From contig JAHJIN010000196.1 in the NCBI GenBank assembly GCA_018823415.1, positions 1 through 64,000 on the forward strand: 64,000 bases of DNA, given 5' to 3'. Source of the stretch: Chloroflexota bacterium. GTDB lineage: Bacteria; Chloroflexota; JAHJIN01. Shown here piece by piece: positions 26,460 to 33,280 of this stretch. The first letter of the stretch is position 1. Every line of letters begins with the position of its first letter. The notes under the pieces are model-generated. The model saw nothing but the letters and a program-made list of their open reading frames with translations. It had not been told where the DNA came from and ran no database searches. A program made the translations under genes and the position numbers.

Positions 26460-27809
26460 TTACAGGCCCAGCATTACCTGGGCGATGGTAAAATAGATGA
26501 ACAGGCCGGTGGCATCCACCAGGGTGCTCATCACCGGCCCGGAGACGATGGCCGGGTCGATATGTAGCCGGGCCGCCAGCAGCGGCAGCACCGAGCCCAG
26601 CCCGTTGGCCCATACCACGATGGTAAAAATGGTCAGCGAGACGGTCAGGGCCAGAGCCTGGCTGGAGCCCCAGGTCAGGGCGCGGACATAGGCTGCGACG
26701 GCCAGCCCCAGGCCCAGCAGCAGGCCAGCCCGCAACTCGTGCCAGAGGGCGCGCAGGGCGTCTCCCAGGTCGATGTCGCCCACGGCCAGCGCCCGGATGA
26801 TGGTGCTGGTGGTCTGCGAGCCGGCGTTGCCGCCGGTGCCGATGAGCAACGGCACAAAGAACGACAGGGCCACCGCGGCCTGCAACTCGTTCTCAAAGTG
26901 GCGCAGCACGGTGCCGGTGAGGCTCTCGGTCACAAAGAGGATCGCCAGCCAGCCGATGCGCTTGCGGGCCACCGTAAATACGCCGGTGTCCAGGTAGGGC
27001 CGGTCCAACGGCTGCGCCCCACCCTGGCGTTGAAAGTCCTCCGTCGTTTCCTCTTCCAGCACGTCCACCACGTCGTCAACCGTGATCACCCCCAACAAGA
27101 TGCCGCTGGCGTCCACCACCGGCAAGGCCAGCAGGTCATAGCGGGTCATCAGCCGGGCGCATTCTTCCTGGTCGGTTCCGGCCGGCACCGAAATGACGTC
27201 CGAGTCCATGAATTCGGCGATAGGGGTGGCTGGGTCGGCCACGATGAGTTGGCGCAGGCTGACCACGCCGCACAGGCGCCCGTGCGCGTCTACCACAAAG
27301 AGATAGTACGCGGCATTGGCTTCTGGGTGCCAGGCCCGAATGGCCGCGATGGCTTCGGCGGCCGTCATGCGGCGGCGGAGAGCCAGGTATTCGGAGGTCA
27401 TGAGGCCGCCGGCGCTGTCGTCCTGATGCAGCAGCAGGGGCCGCACCTCGTCCGGGTCTTCCAGGCTGTCTAGCACGGCCTGGGCACGGGCCGGCGGGAT
27501 GTCGCCCAGCAGGTCGGCAGCCTCGTCCGGCTCCATCTGATCCACGATGCGCACGACGGCGTCGATGGGCAAGGCGCCCACCAGGTCGGCCGCATCTTGG
27601 TTGTCCAGTTCCTCCAGGATGTCTGCCGAGTCGGCCGGGTTCAGTTGGGGCAGCAGCGCCACCTGGTCCTTATCGGTCAGTTCGGCAAAGAGTTCAGCCT
27701 GGTCCGGTGGGCGCAGCGCGGCGATGATGGCTACGGCGGTGGGTAGATCGTCGTGTTCCAGCGCGGTGCGCAGGCGTGCCAGAACATCTTCCAGGATAGG
27801 GGTCTGCAT
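26460..27809 (-). CDS. mgtE: MgtE-type Mg2+ channel
   Basis: 449 residues; GGAGG 7 nt before ATG. Order: MgtE_N superhelix (about 20-125, repeated ADxADLLGDIP units), two CBS domains (about 135-255), and five transmembrane helices (about 285-449) including FFVPLLIGTGGNAGSQTTSTIIRAL, the family pore signature. MgtE admits Mg2+ and closes when Mg2+ binds the N/CBS domains. It has its own promoter and a leader of about 185 nt with a short proline-rich ORF. Confidence 0.94.
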   Translation of the reverse strand: MQTPILEDVLARLRTALEHDDLPTAVAIIAALRPPDQAELFAELTDKDQVALLPQLNPADSADILEELDNQDAADLVGALPIDAVVRIVDQMEPDEAADLLGDIPPARAQAVLDSLEDPDEVRPLLLHQDDSAGGLMTSEYLALRRRMTAAEAIAAIRAWHPEANAAYYLFVVDAHGRLCGVVSLRQLIVADPATPIAEFMDSDVISVPAGTDQEECARLMTRYDLLALPVVDASGILLGVITVDDVVDVLEEETTEDFQRQGGAQPLDRPYLDTGVFTVARKRIGWLAILFVTESLTGTVLRHFENELQAAVALSFFVPLLIGTGGNAGSQTTSTIIRALAVGDIDLGDALRALWHELRAGLLLGLGLAVAAYVRALTWGSSQALALTVSLTIFTIVVWANGLGSVLPLLAARLHIDPAIVSGPVMSTLVDATGLFIYFTIAQVMLGL

Positions 27810-27844
27810 GGGGCACCTCCAGGTTAGGGATTTTCCCCGGAGGT

Positions 27845-27995
27845 AGGGGTGGGGGAGCGAACCTGCCTGCGGGGGTTAGATCACGGGATTGGCAGGATTG
27901 GGATGGGACTGGTGTCCCTCCATATGTGGTGCGGGTATGTCGTTCATCTCTTTTCCTCAGATATACTCGGTGAGGGCCGGACGGCCTCACGCGGC
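27845..27995 (-). promoter_or_regulatory. C-rich mgtE leader, candidate Rho-dependent attenuator
   Basis: From the expected start of transcription, a hairpin (27971-27991, GTGAGG... / ...CCTCAC) is followed by the short ORF and a run with 48 C against 17 G in about 106 nt (27841-27946, minus strand). That bias is typical of Rho-utilisation sites. I see no M-box riboswitch motif and no U-tailed hairpin. Confidence 0.45.
27876..27947 (-). CDS. Proline-rich leader peptide ORF upstream of mgtE
   Basis: A 23-codon ORF in the mgtE leader, ATG 27947, with GAGG 7 nt upstream and TAA at 27876. Five of 23 residues are Pro (DIPAPH and HPNPANP segments). Enterobacterial Mg2+ transporter mRNAs (mgtA, mgtCBR) carry Pro-rich leader ORFs whose translation senses Mg2+ and proline. 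The same arrangement here is suggestive. A chance ORF is possible; expression is unproven. Confidence 0.5.
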   Translation of the reverse strand: MNDIPAPHMEGHQSHPNPANPVI

Positions 27996-28001
27996 GGCTG
28001 G

Positions 28002-28030
28002 ATTCTACTCCTCTGGCCTGGTTTTGTCAA
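28002..28030 (-). promoter_or_regulatory. mgtE promoter
   Basis: On the minus strand TTGACA (28025-28030), 17-nt spacer, TAGAAT (28002-28007). Confidence 0.8.
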
Positions 28031-28050
28031 GTGGCTAAATCTGTTCCAAC

Positions 28051-28920
28051 CTATAGGTTCAATAAGACAATGGCGGCGATGGCGACCAGAACGCCCAGCA
28101 CGTTGGCCCGGGTAACGCGCTCGCGCCAGACCAACGCCCCGGCCCCAAAGGCCAGCATCACGCCCAATACCGAGTACAATGTGTACACCACGGTAGACTG
28201 GCCGGTAAAGAACGGGTCGTTGAGGGCTTCTAGCAGAAAATAGGTGGAGAAAAAATTGGGGATGCCCAATAGCAGCCCGCGCACAAACGATTCGCGGTCC
28301 ACGGGCAGCCTTTGCAGCCCCACACGCAGTGTCCTGTGGACGATGCCCCACATCAGCAGGCCGGCAGCGGTAAAGATCAGCGTGATAAACAGGGATTTCT
28401 CATCGCTGGCGCCCAGCGTGTTGAACAGGTTCACCCAGAGGTCGGCCAGGCCAAAGGACAAGACTAGCACCGGGAAGAACCAGATGGCCCGGCGGTCCAC
28501 GCCGTGCAGATGACCAGGCCGGATGGGGCTGAGGAGGTAGAACGCGGTCAGGGTAGCCGCAATGCCCAGGGCGATGGTCACGGTGAGCGACTCGCCCAGG
28601 AACAGGAGGGCAAAGAGCACCGGCACGCTGAGGGATAGCCGGGTCACAGAGCCGGCCAGCGACATCCCATAGGTGCGGATGCCCCACATCATCAGGTAAA
28701 ACGTGGCCGGCCACAGCACACCGCCGCCCAGGCCCAACGCCAGCGTGGTGGTGCTGATCCCGTCGATGCCGTGTCCCAGGGCCAGTGCCCACCCCAATGC
28801 GGACGCTGCGATATAGTTGCTCGCCAGCACCACCTGGGTGTTGGCGCCGCGCAGTTCGTTGAGCTTGACCAGCGCGCTGATGCCAAAAGAGGCCAGGATC
28901 GCCAGGAGCAGGAAGGTCAT
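28051..28920 (-). CDS. EamA/DMT-type permease
   Basis: 289 residues with about 10 transmembrane helices arranged as two five-helix halves, as in the drug/metabolite transporter superfamily. GESLTVTIALGIAATLTAF closes half one, and LVWRERVTRANVLGVLVAIAA closes half two, the usual EamA repeat endings. Substrate unknown. It follows the methyltransferase gene by 38 nt on the same strand and ends close to the mgtE promoter. Confidence 0.8.
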   Translation of the reverse strand: MTFLLLAILASFGISALVKLNELRGANTQVVLASNYIAASALGWALALGHGIDGISTTTLALGLGGGVLWPATFYLMMWGIRTYGMSLAGSVTRLSLSVPVLFALLFLGESLTVTIALGIAATLTAFYLLSPIRPGHLHGVDRRAIWFFPVLVLSFGLADLWVNLFNTLGASDEKSLFITLIFTAAGLLMWGIVHRTLRVGLQRLPVDRESFVRGLLLGIPNFFSTYFLLEALNDPFFTGQSTVVYTLYSVLGVMLAFGAGALVWRERVTRANVLGVLVAIAAIVLLNL

Positions 28921-28958
28921 TGCGCGTGGTTAACCTCATCAGACCTTGGGGGCCGTTG

Positions 28959-30551
28959 TCATTTGCGGGGATCGATGGCGCGCAGCGCCTCACGGTATCG
29001 GGTCAGACGTTCCTCGGCGCCCGGGTCGCGCACGCCGCTCAGTTCGTCTTCCAGGCGGCGCTGGGCCAGCCGCAAATAGTGGTCTTCTTGTTCGATGCCT
29101 ACAAATTTGCGGCCCAGACGCAGGGCGGCCACGCCGGTGCTGGCAGAGCCGGCAAATGGGTCCAGCACCCGATCGCCCGGATTTGTGGCGGCCAGGATGA
29201 TGCGCTCCAGCAACGCCAGCGGCTTTTGCGTGGGGTGTTTGCCCTGGCTCTTTTCCGATGGGGGTGGCGTGGGAAAGCGCCATAGGCTGCGCATTTGCTT
29301 GTTGGCGTTCAGGGCCTTGATCAGGTCATAGTTGTAGACGTGTTTGCTGTCCTCGTCGCGGCCGGCCCACAAGATGGTTTCGTGGCTGTGGGTAAAATAG
29401 CGGCAGGCCAGGTTGGGCGGCGCGTTGGGTTTAAACCAGGTAATGTCGTTCAGGATCTTGAAACCTAGCTCTTGCATGGCAAACCCAATGGAATAGATGG
29501 CGTGATAGGTGCCGCTCACCCAGATGGTGCCGTTGGGCGATAGCACGCGCTGGCAGGCGGCCAGCCAGTGGCGATGAAAACGGTGGTCCTCTACCACGCC
29601 CTGCGAGCGGTCCCACTCGCCCTTGTTCACGCTGACGCGCCGGCCGGCGTGACAGGTGGTGCCGTCGTTGGAGAGGCCATAGGGCGGGTCGGCAAAGATC
29701 ATGGGGATGGAGCCAGCCCGCATACCAGCGAGCACGTCCAGGCAATCGCCCTGGATGAGGGCGGCGCGCTCGTGGTGAAAAAAGACCGAGCCGGGCCAGT
29801 TGGAGGTTTCGTATTCCAGGATAGTTTCGGGGACGGCACGCGCCGGGAGCGGGGCCGGCACGTCTGACGCTGGCAGGGTCTCGGGCTGGCCCATGACGAC
29901 CTGGCGGTAGAGGTCAGGGATCTCTTGGGCGCCGGGCACCTCGATCAGCACGCGCTGCCGGGGCACCTTTTTGCCCTGGGTGCGATAGAGGGCCTGTCCA
30001 GACGCGCCGCTGGTGCCGGTTTCCCAGTCTATAAACTCTTCCTGGCGGCGCAAAAACCAATCCCGGGTGGCCTGCACCGGCAAGACATAGAGCGCGTCAC
30101 GCAGCACCTTGAGTCGTCCCAGCATACCCTCTGTGTCGCCGTCCTCGTAATAGCGGTGCACCTCCACCGGCGAATTGCCCACGGCCAGGTAATAGTAATA
30201 CAGGTCGTGGGCGGTGGTATAGAGAAAGCACCCCGGCGACCCCCGGCCGTCGTTGCTCACCGTCTCCAGGGCAAAGTTGCCGGTATCGCGGCGGGCGAAC
30301 GTGCCCAACACCTCGACGTCCTTGGGCGCGGCGTAGCGATCTACCTTGACCTCGATGCGCCGCTCACGCACGGTGTCTTCGTCGGTCATCACCCGCCACA
30401 AGAGGTCCACGTCGCGCCGCTGGTAGTCGGGATGGTCCTCCACGTTGACCACGTCTACCGTGCCGGGCTGGTTCCAGAGATACCGCTCGATAATGGCCGT
30501 GCCGATCCAGGCCAAGAGTTGCCGCTCGCGAAAGGTCGCCTGTTCCGTCAT
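28959..30551 (-). CDS. Beta-class DNA methyltransferase with nuclease-like N-terminus
   Basis: 530 residues. The C-terminal half is a beta-class amino-methyltransferase: motif IV DPPYG (288-292), then SNDGTTC and VSVNKGEWD, HPTQKPLALLERII, and SAM motif DPFAGS (464-469). This order and the VNKG segment resemble adenine methylases of the DpnA/HindIII group. Residues 40-125 look like a PD-(D/E)XK fold: RRDVDLLW, then EVKVD 18-20 residues later (Asp47/49, Glu67, Lys69), then GNFALETVSN. It could be a single-chain restriction-modification enzyme or a methylase with a dead nuclease domain. Its start overlaps the GNAT stop (ATGA). Confidence 0.85.
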   Translation of the reverse strand: MTEQATFRERQLLAWIGTAIIERYLWNQPGTVDVVNVEDHPDYQRRDVDLLWRVMTDEDTVRERRIEVKVDRYAAPKDVEVLGTFARRDTGNFALETVSNDGRGSPGCFLYTTAHDLYYYYLAVGNSPVEVHRYYEDGDTEGMLGRLKVLRDALYVLPVQATRDWFLRRQEEFIDWETGTSGASGQALYRTQGKKVPRQRVLIEVPGAQEIPDLYRQVVMGQPETLPASDVPAPLPARAVPETILEYETSNWPGSVFFHHERAALIQGDCLDVLAGMRAGSIPMIFADPPYGLSNDGTTCHAGRRVSVNKGEWDRSQGVVEDHRFHRHWLAACQRVLSPNGTIWVSGTYHAIYSIGFAMQELGFKILNDITWFKPNAPPNLACRYFTHSHETILWAGRDEDSKHVYNYDLIKALNANKQMRSLWRFPTPPPSEKSQGKHPTQKPLALLERIILAATNPGDRVLDPFAGSASTGVAALRLGRKFVGIEQEDHYLRLAQRRLEDELSGVRDPGAEERLTRYREALRAIDPRK

Positions 30552-31396
30552 GGGGTTTCCTCAAAGCTGGCGATCATCCAGTCGCCGATGTCTTGAAAGC
30601 CCACCTTGTCGTACACGCGGCCGGCGGCCGGGTCGTGCCAGAACAGGTACGGCGCAATGCCCCGGCCCAGCAGGTCCGCGCACAGGGCCGCCATGCACGA
30701 GGTGGAGAGGCCCCGGTTGCGATGGGATTCCAGCGTGGCGACGGCACCGATCATGGCTACCCCGGCACCCACACGCAGTGTCCTGTGGAGGGCCGTGGTA
30801 TGCGCCGCCGAGATGATTCGCTCGCCCTCATAGATACAGTAGGTGATCTGCCCGGCCTCCAGGTTGTTGACCGCGTGCTGGCGGTGTTCCTCCGGCGTGG
30901 TGGTGCGACCCAGGTCGGCAAAGAAATCGCGGGCATAGAACGCGGCCAGCGCGTCGATATCATCCCGGCCAGCCCTGCGCGCGCCGTGATGGTCGCTGGC
31001 GGCCAGGGCGCCCGGCGGCAGGTGGTAGTAGCGCTGCTGAAACCGCTTTTTGATGGACGCCGGGTCAAAATGCGCCAGGAACGGCTCCACCTGGGCCGGG
31101 ACGCCGGTGCAAAAGCGGAGCCCCGCGCGCCGGGCGATGTCGGCAAACTCGGCCAGCGGGGCCGGCTCGCCCAGCGGCCAATAGACGGCATAGTTCTGGC
31201 GGTAGCGCATCATGTCCGCCACCAACTGGTCGCCCCGGAACGCGCCATAATAGACCAGCCGGGCTGGGTCCTCCATGCCAAACTGATACAGGTCCGCGAT
31301 CTGGAAGAGATTGTTGGCCGGTTCCTGCTGGATCAAGGCCAGCAGCGCCTCGCGGTCGGCCGGCGTTAGCAGTCGAATGGTGAGATTGGCAGACAT
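30548..31396 (-). CDS. GNAT-family N-acetyltransferase
   Basis: 282 residues. The C-terminal half (about 140-275) is a GNAT domain: YEGERIISAAHT, then GVAMIGAVATLESHRNRGLSTSCMAAL, where motif A (V-A-T-x-x-x-x-R-x-R-G) binds acetyl-CoA, and YDKVGFQDIGDW near the end. The N-terminal half (LLALIQQEPANNLFQIADLY) is the extra domain seen in two-domain GNATs. Target unknown. It has its own promoter and is translationally coupled to the methyltransferase gene. Confidence 0.85.
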   Translation of the reverse strand: MSANLTIRLLTPADREALLALIQQEPANNLFQIADLYQFGMEDPARLVYYGAFRGDQLVADMMRYRQNYAVYWPLGEPAPLAEFADIARRAGLRFCTGVPAQVEPFLAHFDPASIKKRFQQRYYHLPPGALAASDHHGARRAGRDDIDALAAFYARDFFADLGRTTTPEEHRQHAVNNLEAGQITYCIYEGERIISAAHTTALHRTLRVGAGVAMIGAVATLESHRNRGLSTSCMAALCADLLGRGIAPYLFWHDPAAGRVYDKVGFQDIGDWMIASFEETP

Positions 31397-31423
31397 GGGG
31401 CATCCTCCGGGTTGGTCGTCGTT

Positions 31424-31452
31424 ATTATACTATGCCCTCCGGGGGCACGCAA
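31424..31452 (-). promoter_or_regulatory. Promoter of the GNAT/methyltransferase unit
   Basis: Minus strand TTGCGT (31447-31452), 17-nt spacer, TATAAT (31424-31429). Confidence 0.75.
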
Positions 31453-31464
31453 GCGCCGGTGATA

Positions 31465-31493
31465 TTGACCATCTGTTGCTTTGCGGCTATAAT
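31465..31493 (+). promoter_or_regulatory. Promoter of the OYE-like gene
   Basis: TTGACC (31465-31470), 17-nt spacer, TATAAT (31488-31493); divergent from the GNAT promoter 12 nt away. The 163-nt gap 31397-31559 holds nothing else obvious. Confidence 0.8.
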
Positions 31494-31559
31494 GACAGTC
31501 AGGGGGTTGGCAGCCGCGAGTCCTCACTATACCCAAGAATTCGACTAGAAAGGCAAACC

Positions 31560-32744
31560 ATGCGACGAGACCATTATCATCTATTCTCTGAATGCCAAAT
31601 CGGTGCTCTGACACTACCCAACCGGCTGGTACGCTCGGCCACGTGGGACCCGTCCATCCTGGACGAGCGCCGGATGACCGACGCCGTTTTGGAGGTCTAT
31701 CGCCAGGTAGCGGCCGGCGGCGTGGGCCTCATCATCACCGGCGATTTTTCGGTGGTGGCGCCGGGCGTGGTGGAAGAAGAGCAACCGTGCGCCTATGAGG
31801 ACGTGCGCATCGCCGGCTATGACCGGCTGGTAGAGGCGGTGCACCAGGCCGCGCCAGGGTGCCGGATCGTGGCCCAGGTCAGCGGCGACTATCCGGGCAT
31901 CGGCCCGTCCGACATCCCGTCACCCTATACGACCGAAAGGACCCGGGTCCTCACCACTGCTCAGATCCGGGCCATCGTGGGTTGCTTTGCCCGGGCCATC
32001 GCTGGCGTCCAGGCCGACGGGTTCGACGGGGTGCAGCTTCACGCGGCGCACGGCGGGCTGCTGAGTCGCTTTTTGTCGCCGTATGCCAATCTGCGCCAGG
32101 ACGAGTATGGCGATGGGGTGCGCATCGTCCGCGAGATCGTGACCGAGGCCCGGGCGCTGGCCGGCGATTTCCCCATCCTCATCAAGATGAACGCCACCGA
32201 CTATATGCCCGGCGGCGTGGATATGGACAATTTCCCGGCCTTGGCACGCGCGGTCGCGGCGGCCGGCGTAGACGCCATCGAGGTCAGCGGCGGCATGTGG
32301 GATTGCCTGGCCCGGCCCGAGTCAGAGCTGGGCTTTCGGCCGGTGCCGGCCCCCGAATCGCACACGCGCATCAAGGACCCGGGCCAGCAGAGCTACTTTT
32401 TGCCCTATGTCGAGCGGGTGGATGTGGACGTGCCCATCATCCTGGTAGGCGGCAATCGCGATGTGGAGCGGCTAGAGGCCATCGTGCAACAGGGCCACGC
32501 AGACCTCATCGCTCTGTGCCGGCCTCTCATTAGCGAGCCGGACCTGCCCCGGCGCTGGCAGGAGGGCCGGGGCGCCACCGGCACCGATTGCATCTCGTGC
32601 AATTCGTGCCTCTATGACATGTATACGCGGCTGGAGGCTGGGTCGCCAGGCCTTGCCACGTGCGTGTACAAGCAAGACCGTGCCCGCTTTCAAGAGGCCC
32701 AGCGCTGGCTGGCTTCGTGGGTCAAGGAGAACGTCATTGTCTGA
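31560..32744 (+). CDS. OYE-like NADH:flavin oxidoreductase
   Basis: 394 residues from ATG 31560 (AGAAAGG upstream); the open frame before this overlaps the promoter. TIM-barrel FMN enzyme of the old-yellow-enzyme group: LPNRLVRSATWDP at the N-terminus, GFDGVQLHAAHGGLLSRFLSP (substrate/FMN His), LIKMNATDY and ILVGGNRDVERLEAIV. The C-terminal Cys cluster CISCNSCLYDM plus a later Cys is shared with Fe-S enoate-reductase-like members, but no full enoate-reductase tail is present. It overlaps trmO by 8 nt. Substrate unknown. Confidence 0.87.
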   Translation: MRRDHYHLFSECQIGALTLPNRLVRSATWDPSILDERRMTDAVLEVYRQVAAGGVGLIITGDFSVVAPGVVEEEQPCAYEDVRIAGYDRLVEAVHQAAPGCRIVAQVSGDYPGIGPSDIPSPYTTERTRVLTTAQIRAIVGCFARAIAGVQADGFDGVQLHAAHGGLLSRFLSPYANLRQDEYGDGVRIVREIVTEARALAGDFPILIKMNATDYMPGGVDMDNFPALARAVAAAGVDAIEVSGGMWDCLARPESELGFRPVPAPESHTRIKDPGQQSYFLPYVERVDVDVPIILVGGNRDVERLEAIVQQGHADLIALCRPLISEPDLPRRWQEGRGATGTDCISCNSCLYDMYTRLEAGSPGLATCVYKQDRARFQEAQRWLASWVKENVIV

Positions 32745-33222
32745 CGACATCAGCTATCAGCCCATTGGCATCATCCACAGCCCGTTCTGCGACATTGCCG
32801 ATATGCCGATTCAGCCGGCCGGCGCGCTGGGCGTGGCCGGGACCGTGGAGATCCGGCCCGAGTTGGCCGCCGGGCTGACCGACCTGGAAGGGTTTTCGCA
32901 CATCATCCTGCTGTATCACTTGCACCGGGCCGGCGATGCACAACTCCAGGTCACGCCGTTTCTGGACGCCCGGCCCCACGGCGTGTTTGCTACGCGCGCG
33001 CCCAGGCGCCCCAACCCCATCGGCCTGTCGGTGGTGCGGCTGGTGGCGCGCGAAGGGACCCGGCTGCACATCGAGAACGTGGACGTGCTGGACGGCACGC
33101 CGCTGCTGGACATCAAGCCCTATGTGCCCGAGTTCGACGAACACCCGGCCGAGCGCGTGGGCTGGCTGGAGCAGGCCCGGGGCGCGGTGCGCCACCGGCG
33201 GTCCGACCGCCGATTCGAATAA
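32737..33222 (+). CDS. trmO: TrmO/TsaA-family tRNA methyltransferase
   Basis: 161 residues; TTG start inside the previous gene with AAGGAGA 7 nt upstream. TrmO uses SAM to N6-methylate threonylcarbamoyl-adenosine 37 in tRNAs reading ACY codons. Visible signatures: YQPIGIIHSPF at the N-terminus, LEGFSHIILLYHLHRA, and GVFATRAPRRPNPIGLSVVRL, then LDGTPLLDIKPYVPEFD. Family assignment is firm; the symbol is by homology to E. coli YaeB/TsaA. Confidence 0.88.
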   Translation: MSDDISYQPIGIIHSPFCDIADMPIQPAGALGVAGTVEIRPELAAGLTDLEGFSHIILLYHLHRAGDAQLQVTPFLDARPHGVFATRAPRRPNPIGLSVVRLVAREGTRLHIENVDVLDGTPLLDIKPYVPEFDEHPAERVGWLEQARGAVRHRRSDRRFE

Positions 33223-33225
33223 ACA

Positions 33226-33262
33226 ACCCTCCCGCAGGTTAAATGCCAACCTGCGGGAGGGT
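33226..33262. terminator. Perfect 15-bp hairpin between trmO and the helicase gene
   Basis: ACCCTCCCGCAGGTT / AACCTGCGGGAGGGT with a 7-nt loop, 4 nt after the trmO stop and 18 nt before the next start. There is no U-tract, so it may be a processing or stability hairpin. Confidence 0.55.
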
Positions 33263-33280
33263 ATAGATCAGGAGCCGGTT

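Noticed and set aside
27810-28001. M-box Mg2+ riboswitch before mgtE
   Set aside because: A GTGAGGC run occurs, but the rest of the M-box core is absent and there is no terminator hairpin.
32936-33280. 115-residue N-terminal extension of the helicase
   Set aside because: It overlaps trmO in another frame and crosses a hairpin; ATG 33281 has AGGAG and begins at the Q-motif region.
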